Below the pieces are notes generated by a model. The model saw only the letters and a program-made list of their open reading frames with translations, ran no database searches and had not been told where the DNA came from. From Actinomortierella ambigua (lineage: Eukaryota > Mortierellomycota > Mortierellomycetes > Mortierellales > Mortierellaceae): a DNA stretch of 28,990 nucleotides. Below are positions 18,763 to 28,990 of this stretch, piece after piece (position 1 is the first letter of the stretch; every line of letters begins with the position of its first letter). Where the stretch lies: contig JAAAJB010000455.1 of assembly GCA_016098155.1 (NCBI GenBank), positions 1 to 28,990 of the forward strand, written 5' to 3'. Position numbers and translations under genes: made by a program.

Positions 18763-20545
18763 TTAGCTGCCATACTTTTCGTTGTCCTTGCGTTTGTCAT
18801 CATGGATCGACGTCGCCGAGGTGAGAGACTCTGTCCTCGACGTACCAGCCTCAATATCACGCTCCTCAACCTTTGATGAATCCTGCTTTGTATCTACGCC
18901 TTCTGCGCTTTCCTCCTCGCGGTGGGCAGACCGTCTCTCTCTCATCTTTGGAGGGTCTCGGTTGGCTGCCAATACAATGGTCAAAACAAGGCCAACACCA
19001 GTGATGATGGCAAAAGTGTAGAATGTAGCTCGGTAGCCGACCAGGAGAGCTGCACCCTTCATTCCTGCGAGATTATACTTATTGGCGACGGCATTGGTGA
19101 TGGCGACACCGATAGGGCCTCCCAACTGTATCGCAGAGTTGTAGACCGAACCAACCACGCCCTGATCCTCATCGGCGGCATCCATGACGGCATTCAGTTG
19201 GCAGGTAAGATAGACAGGAGCCATGCCCAAAAAGTTGAGGATCAATGCCGGGAAGGCAATCGACCAATAGGATGAGTCGTGTTGAATCTGAGCAAAGAGA
19301 AGACCCGAGGACATAAAGAGGAGCCAGCCGACCACGGTCAGGATCTTGGTGCGGACGAGGAAGACAAGCTTTGTGACGGTAATGACGGCGAAGATGGAAC
19401 CAATGCCATGGGCAAGGTAGCAGAGTGCAGTCGTCATGGGGGAGTAGCCCATCACGTTCTGAAAGGTCAGCGAGGAGAAGAAGATCATCGAGTTCATAGC
19501 ACCCGAGAAGGCACCCGCCGCCAGAACCGAGGCGACAAAGCGACGCGATTTCCAGATGCGAGGGGGCATGACCGGGTAGTCGATTTTGAACTGAATGGCC
19601 ACAAACACACCCAAGAGCACCAGGCCGACTGCGAGTGGAGCCAGGGTTCGCGCTGCAGCCCAACCAGCGCTGGGGCTCTCACTAAGATAGTACACGATGG
19701 AAACGATTCCCAAGGTGAAACAGGTCAGACCACCATAGTCGACCCGGCGATCCTTGTTGAGCGAGACACCCTTGGATGCTGGGATGATCAACACGGCAGA
19801 GATGGCGAAGAAGAAGCCGAGGATGGCCGTCAACCGGAAAATCCATCGCCAGCCAATCGTATCGCCCAGGACACCGCCGAGCAACACGCCCACCACAGAA
19901 CCTACGGCGCCCGAACCACCATAGACCGACAATGCCTTTGTGCGCGCATGGCCGACGGGGAAGCTGGTCGTCACAATCGCCAGGGCCGAAGGAATCGTAA
20001 AACCGGCACCCATCCCTTGAAGAGCTCGACTCACCGACATGAAGATGGCCGATGAAGCAAAGCCGTTGACGAGGGCCCAAATCGAGAACCAGGTCAGGCC
20101 GATGATGAATATCCGACGATGGCCAAAGAGGTCGCCCATACGGCCTCCGACAAGAAGGAAGCCCGAGAATGCGAGTCCATAAGCCGAAACAACCCTAGAA
20201 GCGAGGAAATTTGCGTTCATACGACCATCCGAGGGGAGGAGGGGGGAGGGCGCGTTGTCAGTAACGTTGTTCGTTGGGGCAAGATGGGCCAGCCGTTCGA
20301 AAAAAGAATTAGGCAGGCAAACATGGCCAAGGGAGGTGGCCTTACCACTGTAGCTGGCTGGGTTGAAATTTAACATCATGTAGGATAGCAGGAAGAACAA
20401 TGGTGACTGAAGCGACGTTGATCATGTTGAACATGTGCGCTGCCGAGACGAGGACCAGTAGCAGGCCTTTGATTTCCTGTAGCCTCAGGTACCAAGGACG
20501 CTCGATAGGCTGGTCCACAGCAGTCGATGTTTCAGAGTCAGGCAT
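18763..20545 (-). CDS. DHA2-type major-facilitator transporter, two exons (paralog A)
   Basis: Minus-strand exons 20545-20346 and 20194-18763 join across a TG|G Trp codon into about 543 residues. Motif A is GGRMGDLFGHRR (about residues 83-94); SRALQGMGAGFTIPSAL and GVLLGGVLGDTIGWRWIFRL follow, and about 14 hydrophobic segments are seen. The tail after about residue 480 is hydrophilic, rich in Glu, Ser and Lys. It is a close paralog of 22346-24130, with the same exon 1 length (200 nt) and the same intron position, and a more distant paralog of 5930-7897. The family exports drugs or metabolites by proton antiport, usually at the plasma or vacuolar membrane; the substrate cannot be told. The ATG at 20545 is chosen because MPDSETSTAVDQP aligns with MTDSLASTTVEQP in the paralog and a TATA box lies 196-201 nt upstream. 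Confidence 0.92.
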
Positions 20546-20740
20546 TGGGGAATATGCGAGGCACGATACTGAGAAGGGGAGAGAAAGATGGCCCAAGAGA
20601 AAAAAGGCAAAAATGCAAGCACTCGGTGCGGAGGACGAGAGGGGGGAGGGAGCTTCAGAGCACACAAAGTGTAGGGGTGTGGCAATGAAGAGAGTGGAGT
20701 GAAGAGGTTCACACAAGGGGGGAGCAGGACGGTCGACAGT

Positions 20741-20746
20741 TTTATA
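20741..20746 (-). promoter_or_regulatory. TATA box of DHA2 paralog A
   Basis: TATAAA on the minus strand, 196-201 nt before the ATG at 20545, followed on the coding strand by a long CT-rich leader. The arrangement matches that of the neighbouring paralog. Confidence 0.5.
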
Positions 20747-22345
20747 AGTTTGCACGCACTCTCGCAGAATTCCTGTTCCTGTTTGTTTGTTTTTTGGATC
20801 GATTTTGATTGTGTGTGTGAGCCTTGGTAGTCCAGCGTTCCGCGCAGAAGAGAAGAACCTTGTTTTTCCTTGAACACGTTATATTTTCAGCTGCTGCTGT
20901 GCTACCAATTTCACACTTGCATACCCGATTGACAATAACATCTTCAAGGGCCAACGGGGGAGATAAATTTTATTTTTTTCTTCAGCAGAGGCAGAAAAAG
21001 CGTGATGAACAGCCAATGGAATTGAATTGCATCCCATTCCATTTCATTCACTTGGTGTCAAAGCATTTAGAACTCTGGATGAGACGTTCAGGTGTGTGTG
21101 TGTGTGGGGGGAGGGGAGTGGTGAAAGAGGAGAACCGGTCGCGAGGCAGCACCTTGGCTCGAGACTGGCATTTGTGATCATTGCCGTTTATCCGCTGGGT
21201 GTCATTGGTGCATATTTGTAGTCTAGTCTAGATAACAATGTTCATGTTTAGTAAGGGGGTGAGTTGCCCGTGCTAGTAGTGCATTTTCTACGTGTGCGAA
21301 GATTGAAAAGTGAACACAGAGAATGGAGAAGATGCAGACTTCCCGTGCAGTTGTGCAGCAGGTAAACTTCATGTGAAGGATGTTTAGTTTGAGCTGCTGC
21401 TGTGCTATGTAATATTTCCCCAGTTGAACTGTTGTCTCTTTGTTGTTGTCACCCATGCTTGTTCATTGGGAACTGCTACTTACTCTGCATTGCGACTCTT
21501 TTGTGATTCTTGCTCCAGCATCTGGAGGCAGTACAGTGGTGGAGGACACTGCAATTTTACTTTTGCACCATTTTTCTGGGGCTTCTATGCTCGATTCGGC
21601 AGCCTAAGACAGCCTTCTGGGCAAATGGCGTTTTGACTCGCTGGAAAACCCAACCTTATTTTGATACCGTGCACCCCATCCCTGTTTACAGGAACACATG
21701 TACATACCTTTTTGTGATATCTGAATAGAGATGTGGCGATGCTGGGTGGGGGGACGGATGCAGGATGTGGCAGGGTAGCCGATCAGGAGAGCCGGGCCCT
21801 TGCTTGCAAACAGGGTTACGCTAACTGGGCTGTAGTAGCACTGGGACCAGTGCAAACTGTCAGATTTCACCGCGTCGATCTTACAGCTATGCAATTTGAA
21901 ATCTGATGGCTAAAGTTTATAGCCGGGTAAGAAATGAGAGGGAAATGTTACCGACACCCCCATCTTTGCAACTTTGAGAAAGCCCTGGTGAGGACAGCAG
22001 CTGCCCTCGAAACCACCTTTTTTTTTCAGTGCGCAGGAGTGTGGTCAGAAAGAGGATCGTCAAGTGCCTAACACACAAGAGCTACATGGAGATATAGCGC
22101 TCAGACCCTTCATGCAGAAAAGATCGTCCTATTCGAGATAGCATAATTGGGGGTCATCCTATCCAAGAGACAAAATAAGAGGTATTGCGAAGGCCGAGTC
22201 GGCTTAATTTCGTGCCTCATTTTATGACGGTTATGTATACATATATTAGACTGTCGTATCGAAAGAAAAAGAGATGTTGAACCACATTCAGTAGTATGAA
22301 AAAAAAGAGCTGCTGGAGAACCACTTAGGAGGCGGGGAGAAGGGC
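20747..22345. other. Intergenic region between DHA2 paralogs A and B
   Basis: About 1.6 kb without a supported gene. It holds one short DHA2 relic (21760-21801), a pair of identical 16-nt direct repeats agctgctgctgtgcta at about 20889 and 21392, and a GT run at about 21092-21104. Many short frames exist in all directions but none shows a domain. Confidence 0.5.
21760..21801 (-). pseudogene. Relic of a DHA2 transporter (KGxALLxGY segment)
   Basis: The minus strand encodes SKGPALLIGYPATS, matching MKGAALLVGYRATF of paralog A and TKGAALLAGYRAAF of paralog B. At DNA level 33 of 42 positions match 19018-19059 of paralog A. The rest of a transporter is not recognisable around it, so it is a short decayed remnant lying in the same orientation between the two intact genes. 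Confidence 0.6.
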
Positions 22346-24130
22346 TCAAGTACGATCTGCGGCCGCTATCGTCAAGTTGGATGCAACATCCTCGCCTTTA
22401 ACTGATAGTTTCTCACTATACTCAAACTTGCCATCATGGAAAGACGCTGTCGATGTAAGAGATTCTGGCTTTGCTATACCAATCTCGAGGTCTTGATCGA
22501 CCACCTCTTGCGACTCTTGTTTAGGGGCCATAGCTACCGCGGCAGCCTCCTCAGGATTCTCAGACAGCTTCCCCTCTCTCATCTTAGGAGGGTCCTGGTT
22601 GGCGGCCAAAAGGATCGTCATGAGGAGACCAACACCACTTATGATGGCAACGGCGTAGAACGCGGCACGGTAGCCGGCCAAAAGGGCTGCACCCTTCGTG
22701 CCCAATGGATTGCGCTGCTCGGCTATGACGTTCGTGATGGCAATACCAATCGGGCCACCAATCTGAAGGGCAGAGTTGTAGACGGAGCCAACAACACCTT
22801 GATCCTCATCGGCGGCATCCATAACGGCATTGATCTGGCAAGCAAGCCAGACAGGAGCCATGCCCAGAAAGTTGAGGATCAACGCTGGGAAGGCAATTGA
22901 CCAATAGGACGAATCAGATTGGATCTGCGCAAAGAGAATACCCGAGGCAATGAAGAAGAACCAACCAACCACCATGATAATCTTGGTGCGAACGAAGGTG
23001 ACGAGCTTGGTCAAGGCAGCGACGGCGACGATGGCTCCAATACCGTGGACGAGATAACAGAGAGCCGTTGTCAGTGGCGAATAGCCCATCACATTCTGAA
23101 ACGTCAGCGATGAGAAGAAGATCAGAGCATTCATGGCAGCCGAGATAGCAGCAATGCTGATCACCGAGGCCACAAGACGGCGCGACTTCCAGATGCGAGG
23201 AGGCATGATTGGATAGTCAATCTTGAACTGAATGATGACAAAGATGGCAAGGAGTACAACACCGACCACGAAGGGCGCCAAGGTGCGCGCTTTTGCCCAG
23301 CCAGCTCCAGGGCCCTCACTGAGGTAGTAGACGATAGCAACGATGCCAAGAGTAAAGCTGAAGAGACCGCCATAATCTACTCGACGGTCATTGTTAAGGG
23401 AGACACCCTTGGAGGCCGGAATGACGGCCACTGCCAGGATAGCAAGGGCAAAGCCGATGATGGCCGTCAGCCTGAAGATCCAGCGCCAGCCGATGGTGTC
23501 ACCAAGGATGCCTCCAAGTAAGACACCAACCACAGAGCCAGCGGCACCAGAACCACCAAATACCGCCAGCGCCTTTGTACGCTCGGGACCGACGGGGAAG
23601 GTGGTGGTCAGAATGGCTAAAGCAGATGGGATAGTAAAGCCAGCACCCATACCTTGCAGGGCTCGACTGATGGACATAAAAACAGCTGTGGATGCGAAGC
23701 CATTGACAAGGGCCCAGATTGAGAACCATATCAAGCCAATGAGGAAGATTCGACGGTGACCAAAAAGGTCACCCATTCGCCCTCCAACAAGAAGGAAGCC
23801 AGAGAAAGCAAGAGCGTAAGCTGAAATAACCCTGTGGGAGAAGGTGTACAATGATGGGGGATAAACTCAGTTATTGTAATCGAGGGTTGTGTGGAAACGA
23901 GAAATGACATTTTTTTTTTAACAATCTTACCACTGAAGCTGGTTGACCTCAAATTGGACATCTTCTAAAATGGCAGGAAGTGTAATGGTGACCGAAGCAA
24001 CGTTGATGATGTCTAACATCTGCGCAGCAGACACAAGGAAGAGCAAAAGACCCCTGGATTCTTGCAGCCTGAGATACCAAGGCCGCTGGGTAGGCTGTTC
24101 AACAGTGGTTGAGGCTAAAGAGTCAGTCAT
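22346..24130 (-). CDS. DHA2-type major-facilitator transporter, two exons (paralog B)
   Basis: Minus-strand exons 24130-23931 and 23831-22346 join in a TG|G Trp codon and give about 561 residues. Motif A is GGRMGDLFGHRR; SRALQGMGAGFTIPSAL, GVLLGGILGDTIGWRWIFRL, PPRIWKSRRLVASV and NAVMDAADEDQGVVGSVYNS are shared with paralog A, so the pair is a recent tandem duplication. About 14 membrane segments are expected, with a roughly 80-residue hydrophilic C-terminal tail that is longer and different from paralog A, ending NLTIAAADRT. The role is proton-driven export of an unknown small molecule. The start aligns with paralog A and lies about 220 nt downstream of a strong TATA box. Confidence 0.92.
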
Positions 24131-24345
24131 GATGAAGTGTCAATGGGAGAGAGGGAGAGTGATGATGGTGGGCGGTGGAGCCAGCGAAGGGAGGAGGTTG
24201 GGTTGATGTCGAGTCAAGTGCAGCAAGGGAGCGGGTGGAACGATGTTAGGGCAGGGGCAAAAGGGGGGAGGGGGGTAGGTGGAAGAACGTCCAAGCTCAC
24301 AAAGCGCGAGGGGAATGGTGTCAAAGTGAAGAGGCATCTGTCGTC

Positions 24346-24353
24346 CTTTTATA
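24346..24353 (-). promoter_or_regulatory. TATA box of DHA2 paralog B
   Basis: TATAAAAG on the minus strand, about 216-223 nt before the ATG at 24130. A CT-rich leader (seen as G/A-rich plus-strand sequence at 24150-24280) lies between them, as in paralog A. Confidence 0.55.
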
Positions 24354-26115
24354 CCGTTCCAATTGCATCCCTCTTTCCTTGACTTCCTCACTCTATTGAC
24401 GTGTTCAGCTGTTGTTATGGATTGATTTTGACCTCATTGGCGTCAACAATTTGCGTGCTCCTACCTTTCTTGTCTGACTATTGAGGTCAACGTTTGTTTG
24501 GCTTGTACAGATCGGAGAGTACCGTGAGCGTGTTGCACAGCGCCTCCCAATTGAGAGCACCCAGAGTAAAAAAAAAAAAAAAAAACGTGTCAGCGTCAGT
24601 GTAGACAGTCCACCTGGTATACGTGAGGATGCGTCGAGAAAGGCCAAGCAGAACAATCGGCGCAATCGATGGTCCAGACAGCCATCAAGCTTAACGACAA
24701 CTTTGTCATTTGGTGTGGACTGGTGGAACTGCGCAGTGGTTTTTTTTGGGGGGGGGGGGAACGCTGTAAGCACGATTCCCACATCTCCCATTTTGGAGAA
24801 CAATGTTGGCGTACAGGATATATCGTCCCTGATCTAGTCCATGGTCGGCAAGGTACCCAAAGCACAACGCAATTGTCTCCCCTGCCGCATTTTTGGGGGG
24901 TGAGGTACAGTTGCAGTGCAGACATGTTGCATCCCTGGAAAGATGACACTCTTACGGTTGTTTATGGGGGTAGGGAGGGAGGAGGCACAACCAAACGAAG
25001 GAAAGGGACTAGTCCGCAGAGTGAGTGTGATCCAGAGAAAACGGAACTCAGCGCTTAATCCATTGTGCCGTATGTACATAGAAGATCGATGAGCAGAGTT
25101 TCAATGAGACGCGCGTGTAACACGTACCAATGCACAGCAGGTGTTTGATCGAGAGAAGGTTTGGAGGGACGCAGTTATGTGCACCTGCAATTTTTTTTTT
25201 CGTGAACAATACCCCAGGATGCCTTGCAGAAGAGTGGGTACCCTCTGGTAACAGAAACATACAAGTAACCGCACCATATTGTGACGCAAAACAATGGGCG
25301 ATCTTTTCTTAAAGTGACATGGCCAAAGTGCAGAGATGTGTTGGATATGAGTTGCAAAGGGCCCATGCGTCACTATGGCCACGACGTCCTTTCGCCCGAA
25401 ATTCCTTTTTAGGATGGTTTGTTCTCGCCACACGCTTCTTCGATCAGGCCTTGTGTTTTCGAACCAGCAAAGCGAGCAGGAAGAGGAGGAGGAGGAGGAG
25501 GAGGAGGAGGGGAGAGCTGCCCTGTCACCTGCCGATACTCCACGCCAGCAACGACAATCTCGATCGAGCAGACTAGCCCTCTCCCTGTTTTGTGCTTCTT
25601 CACCACTCCACGTGTCGTTTAGAGGAATTGTGTTTTGTGTCGGTACTGTTAAGCTTGGGGAGCAGTGAGTAAGGGGTCAGAGACAACAAGGGTATTTGTG
25701 TTTTCAAAGCGACAGAGCCAGTGGTTATCATTGATCTTTCTCTATGTACATGCATACTTTGCTGAGACGATGTTCACTGACAAGAAAGCTTCGAGCTGAG
25801 CGTGTGTGTTGGTTGGCGGTGTACATTGTGCCATTGAGCTTATCAGGTACCAATTGTATGTATCAATTGTATTTACGCCGCTTCTCACGCGTGCGCCTAT
25901 ACTTCAATTGTCACCAGCACCTCCCGTGTGAACAATAGGCACAGGCCCTACGGCACGGCTGTGGGGGAGGGGGAGAAGTTTGGCCAAGGATGGATTCTTG
26001 TTACTGACTCTACTCTTGCTAATGGAAGGGGGGAAAAATGGTCGTGGGACACGACACAATAGAGATTAGACGTTTGCTGACCAATCTATACCAACTTTAT
26101 TTTTTTTTCCGAAAA
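24354..26115. other. Intergenic region before the glutathione S-transferase gene
   Basis: About 1.76 kb with no supported gene. It contains A and G homopolymers (about 24569-24585 and 24749-24760) and a GAG trinucleotide run at about 25483-25512. The longest frames (117-132 codons) overlap each other in several frames and show no domain. No relic of the neighbouring families was recognised. Confidence 0.5.
25483..25512. repeat. GAG trinucleotide microsatellite
   Basis: About ten GAG/AGG units in a row in non-coding DNA. The Arg, Glu or Pro runs that appear in overlapping frames are products of this repeat. Confidence 0.85.
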
Positions 26116-26123
26116 TATAAAAG
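26116..26123 (+). promoter_or_regulatory. TATA box of the glutathione S-transferase gene
   Basis: TATAAAAG lies 65-72 nt upstream of the ATG at 26188, a spacing that implies a 5' UTR of about 35 nt. Confidence 0.6.
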
Positions 26124-26187
26124 TTGCAATTTTGTGCGTTTTACTCGGGGTTTTCACATCATTTTCTCTTTACCCAACAAGTACACA

Positions 26188-27203
26188 ATGGTCACCACAT
26201 ACCCACGTCTTTCAAAGCAGGCCTCCGAGACGAAGGCTGCTGCTCTTTCCGATAAGGATGCGACCTTTTCTCTGCTCTACTTTGACACCCATGGTATTTG
26301 TCAACCGATGCGAAATATGCTTGCCCTCAGCGGAGCCAAGTGGAAGCAGATCTACCCGCAGGTAAACACGTCTTTCTCATTGTACTGTATGGGGTGAGAA
26401 TGGGATTTCTGAGGCTTGACATCTCCCTTCTCCTCGTTTCTAATCTGATAGGATTGGGCAAACGAGGACAGTGCAGACAAGAATAGCACGCCATTTGAGG
26501 TTATGCCCGTCCTCTACGTTCATGGCACCAACGGCGAGGTACAGTACAACATGGACATTTGCGTGGTCCTTCTCCAGTGCAGCAGTTTATCCGGAAATGG
26601 GAATGGCTCACACGCTTATTGATTTTTGTGTGTGTGTGTGAATTTTCTGAAACTATCAAGACTGTCGCTCTTTCAGAGTCGCAGGTCATCGAGGGCTACC
26701 TGGCCAAAAAGTTTGGCTTCCTCGGTTCGAATGAGTACGAAGAGCAGCTGATCCGCGTGTTTGCAGCCAACAATGCTAGCTTTTGGCAAGAGATTCTGCA
26801 AGCCATGTTCAAGACGTTAGCACTCCCGGAGGATGAGCGCACAAAGGCAATCAAGGCGTTTGCCGATACTACGATGACCAAATGGGTGAAAATCCACGAG
26901 CAGCACCTGAACGCCAATGGGAACAATGGCCACTATGTCGGAGATGAGCTCTCGTTGGCGGACCTGCGTGCGGAAGCCATCTTGGGCGTTCTGGAGCGCC
27001 TGCCCAACCTTCACGAGCATGTGAACGAGGCCAAGACACCGGGACTGGTGGCCCTCAAGAACAAGATGTTGGCGCATCCCAAGATCCAGGAATGGCACCA
27101 GACGGAGCTTTTCAAGAGCCTGCGCGCCTCGCGTCATTTCCCTGCCCTCCCAAGGGCCTCCGGCACGGGTTTGAACGATCGCAAGGGCAATCTCAAGTTC
27201 TAG
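26188..27203 (+). CDS. Glutathione S-transferase (sigma-like, two-domain), three exons
   Basis: Exons 26188-26361, 26452-26538 and 26661-27203 join in phase 0 and encode 267 residues. The N-terminal thioredoxin-like domain (about 26-105) starts LLYFDTHGICQPMRNML, where Tyr31 sits at the usual catalytic Tyr position. It has MPVLYV with the cis-Pro at 77 and SESQVIEGYLA (Glu93-Ser94), the glutathione gamma-glutamyl contact motif. The C-terminal all-helical domain includes HYVGDELSLADLRAEAILG, the conserved N-capping/hydrophobic staple region. The reaction is conjugation of glutathione to electrophiles in the cytosol, or peroxide handling; the class is inferred. Exon 3 is started at 26661 because TVALSESQ restores the strand before the SES motif; the stronger-looking tttcag at 26671-26676 would break the frame. 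A tail of about 20 residues past the fold (ASGTGLNDRKGNLKF) is slightly unusual. Confidence 0.9.
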
Positions 27204-27299
27204 CGTCAATTCTGGTTGTATATCTTCACAGTCACTTTTTTTTTTGATTCAATACAAGCCCCTGAGAGGAAGCTCCCTCACCATGCATGTCTCCCCATT

Positions 27300-28310
27300 A
27301 TGATGAATTCATTTCGGTCTGACGACGAGCATTCTCACATTGTACCCGAGGGCGAGGAGACAGTCGAGGAGACGGATGAGGAGACGGATGAGGAGAGTCT
27401 TTACCTCAACACTGACACCCACAGCTCGTTGCAGGAGCCCAACAACAACCAGTCCGCTTGCACACAACATGGTGGGACCTGCGATTGTGCTCCAGGTTTT
27501 TCCACGGCAGCTTTTCGTGCAAGGTCGAAAGGAACAAACGAGACGGACTGTATTCTCCTTGATGCTATCGAGCAGTATGACCCCTTGTCAAAAAGCAGGA
27601 AGGAGATTGCGCGTACATGGGAGGATGTTGCCAAGTCCTGTCGCGAGCGAGGACTAATTCTGTTGGCCAACACAGACAAGGCGACACATTTTCAGGAGAC
27701 TACCGGCAAGTGGTGCACTCAGCGATGGTTGCAGCTGAAGAAGGAGTATGAGAAGTACCGTGGAGTGATGTCAGGTGTGAGATCAACAGGCACTACTCAG
27801 ACGGCACTCACCCTCAAGCTGCAGCGAGTTGAGACCCTTGTTGCGAAGGAGGAGGGCTTCAAGACAAGGGCCAAGAAGAGGAGGAGAGAGGAGGAGGAGA
27901 AGCGTAGGCGCAATTATGTCTATGGCAAGATGATATCACGCTTAGCGGTGCGAGACGACGGAGGACAAAGTGATAGCAGCGACTCGACCGACTCAGACTC
28001 GACGCAGGACGACCCCCTGATGCGAGCTGGGCCACCTGCATCTGCCGCAAATCTTTCCAGCACAAGCGATCTTACCCAAACCATTGCTGAGAGGATGGTG
28101 GAGTTCGAGAACTCGATTGCAGAGATGAGACAAATTGAGCGAGCAAGGCATGAGGCGTCACAAAGCGAGCTTCGACACATCAACAGCATCATCGCTCAGT
28201 CTCTAGAATCGGCGAAGGAGGATCGACAAAAATTGAATCGAGCTCTTGAGCAGGTGATGAACACGCAGAGAATAATTGTGCAAGTGCTGTCCAAGCTGGC
28301 AGACAAATAA
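27300..28310 (+). CDS. Myb/trihelix-like DNA-binding protein, probable transposon accessory protein
   Basis: Single exon, 336 residues from ATG 27300 (a second ATG follows immediately). Residues 1-60 are acidic (repeated EETDEE). About residues 76-165 form a three-helix Myb/SANT-like region: DCILLDAIEQ, RKEIARTWEDVAKSCRERG, WCTQRWLQLKKEYEKYRG, with Trp residues spaced as in trihelix domains. A basic stretch (RAKKRRREEEEKRRR) may be a nuclear signal. A Ser/Asp linker (SDSSDSTDSDS) and a long C-terminal coiled coil (about 260-336) follow. It lies tail-to-tail, 9 bp apart, with a Harbinger-like transposase fragment. Autonomous Harbinger/PIF elements are known to carry just such a Myb-like partner that helps the transposase enter the nucleus and bind DNA. 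It could instead be an ordinary host transcription factor. Confidence 0.7.
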   Translation: MMNSFRSDDEHSHIVPEGEETVEETDEETDEESLYLNTDTHSSLQEPNNNQSACTQHGGTCDCAPGFSTAAFRARSKGTNETDCILLDAIEQYDPLSKSRKEIARTWEDVAKSCRERGLILLANTDKATHFQETTGKWCTQRWLQLKKEYEKYRGVMSGVRSTGTTQTALTLKLQRVETLVAKEEGFKTRAKKRRREEEEKRRRNYVYGKMISRLAVRDDGGQSDSSDSTDSDSTQDDPLMRAGPPASAANLSSTSDLTQTIAERMVEFENSIAEMRQIERARHEASQSELRHINSIIAQSLESAKEDRQKLNRALEQVMNTQRIIVQVLSKLADK

Positions 28311-28319
28311 GCGTCGATG

Positions 28320-28838
28320 TCAATGCACATGAAACCACTCGATCATGGCCTTGAGAATCCTTGAGACGGTGCCCTTGTCGCGACCAAAGAGGAGGACAGT
28401 GTCGGTGAGTCTCTTGGGATATGACAGCCGACATAGTAGCACACAAGGGCCATCTAATCCAGTGAACTGGTCGTTGTTGCTTGTCCACAGAAGATCTGGG
28501 ATCATCAAGTGCTGTTTGAGAAGGGAAAGCCGAGCCTTGGTAAACTGACAATGACTGATGCAGAGCTCGTCTGACCACTTGACGAGGTTGAAAGCCTGAT
28601 GCGTGCGGTGGCGAGGCCGACGACGGCGTTCGTGTGTAGCAAGGCTATTAGCCTCGTACTCGACAAGATCGCTGTGATCTGCAGCAAGAGACGACGTCTG
28701 AGCAATAGCTCCATACACCTGATGAGGGAAAGAGGATATTTGATACGTACAATTAAAGCACTGAAGGTAAATGGTGGCAAATAGCACCAAACCTCGCCCC
28801 AGAACCGCATACCAGAGAGCCCTTGGCAAAGCTTCCAT
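28320..28838 (-). pseudogene. Harbinger/PIF-like transposase N-terminal fragment lacking the DDE domain
   Basis: A minus-strand frame from ATG 28838 to TGA 28320 gives 172 residues. MEALPRALWYAVLGRGLVLF opens it. Near the end, QHLMIPDLLWTSNNDQFTGL, CVLLCRLSYPKRLTD, LLFGRDKGTVSRILKAMIEW match the segment that precedes the catalytic core in Harbinger-type (DDE_Tnp_4) transposases. The frame then stops, and 9 bp further on is the stop codon of the convergent Myb-like gene, so the DDE triad region is absent and cannot be spliced in from nearby. I therefore call a truncated relic. A short domesticated protein is an alternative. No terminal inverted repeats were found, and the upstream side runs close to the window edge. 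Confidence 0.6.
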
Positions 28839-28909
28839 GGCGTCCACGCTGGTGCCTCGTGCTCACGTATTTTCGGCGTCCTTACATTTTTTTTTTCCTA
28901 GTGTACAAA

Positions 28910-28915
28910 TTTATT
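28910..28915 (-). terminator. Possible AATAAA signal for a minus-strand gene beyond the window
   Basis: TTTATT on the plus strand is AATAAA on the minus strand. It lies upstream of the transposase fragment, so if real it would serve a minus-strand gene starting to the right of the window. No coding sequence is seen from here to 28990. Confidence 0.2.
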
Positions 28916-28990
28916 GAGGCTTAGTCGCCTGGTCAAATTTCAGTTTGTTCTGGGCAATAGTGAGGGCAATTTGTTTTTCTAGATATTTGA

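Noticed and set aside
26671..26677. tttcag as acceptor of GST exon 3
   Set aside because: It is out of phase with exon 2. The acceptor at 26659-26660 is in phase and supplies the TVALSE residues needed before the glutathione-binding motif.
27204..28990. Terminal inverted repeats and target-site duplication of a Harbinger element
   Set aside because: I looked at both flanks of the gene pair and saw no convincing matching inverted ends. The right end may lie beyond the window.

Overview
The window looks like nuclear DNA of an early-diverging filamentous fungus, most likely a member of the Mortierellaceae or a close relative. This is inference, based on short GT-AG introns (mostly 90-150 nt), CT-rich promoters with TATA boxes, a fungal sucrose-type sugar transporter, a DHA2 drug-transporter family in tandem, and protein kinases fused to long Sel1-repeat arrays, which are known to be expanded in Mucoromycota. 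There are no ribosomal RNA genes, no CRISPR array and no bacterial-style operons. One 100-N assembly gap is present at 16695-16794.

Layout. 136-5756 (+): a single-pass membrane protein with a LEA-2-type domain, then a seven-exon GPH-family (SUT-like) sugar:proton symporter. 5930-7897 (-): a four-exon DHA2 major-facilitator transporter, convergent with the symporter. About 8.5-12.87 kb and 13.85-18.51 kb: two copies of a ~4.4-4.7 kb tandem segmental duplication. Each carries ~700 bp of shared upstream DNA, a TKL-like kinase/Sel1-repeat gene (+) and a shared downstream block. Copy 2 is open over its whole visible length. Copy 1 is cut by an in-frame TGA and has further C-terminal lesions. The spacer between the copies holds a decayed fragment resembling the C-terminus of METTL25/RRNAD1-type methyltransferases. 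18763-24130 (-): two closely related two-exon DHA2 transporters, with a short relic of a further family member between them. 26188-27203 (+): a three-exon glutathione S-transferase. 27300-28838: a tail-to-tail pair made of a Myb/trihelix-like protein (+) and a Harbinger/PIF-like transposase N-terminal fragment (-). It is probably the remains of a Harbinger-type transposon whose DDE catalytic part is missing.

How it fits together. The DHA2 transporters on the minus strand (three genes and one relic) form a family cluster, and the plus-strand kinase duplication sits inside it. Efflux pumps next to a glutathione S-transferase would be compatible with a detoxification neighbourhood, but nothing shows co-regulation. 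The most striking part is the kinase/Sel1 pair. Its repeat units are highly similar at DNA level, vary at only a few positions, expand in multi-unit blocks, differ in number between copies, and show pseudogenisation of one copy. That pattern resembles rapidly evolving repeat receptors such as fungal NLR-like proteins. A recognition role is a hypothesis only.
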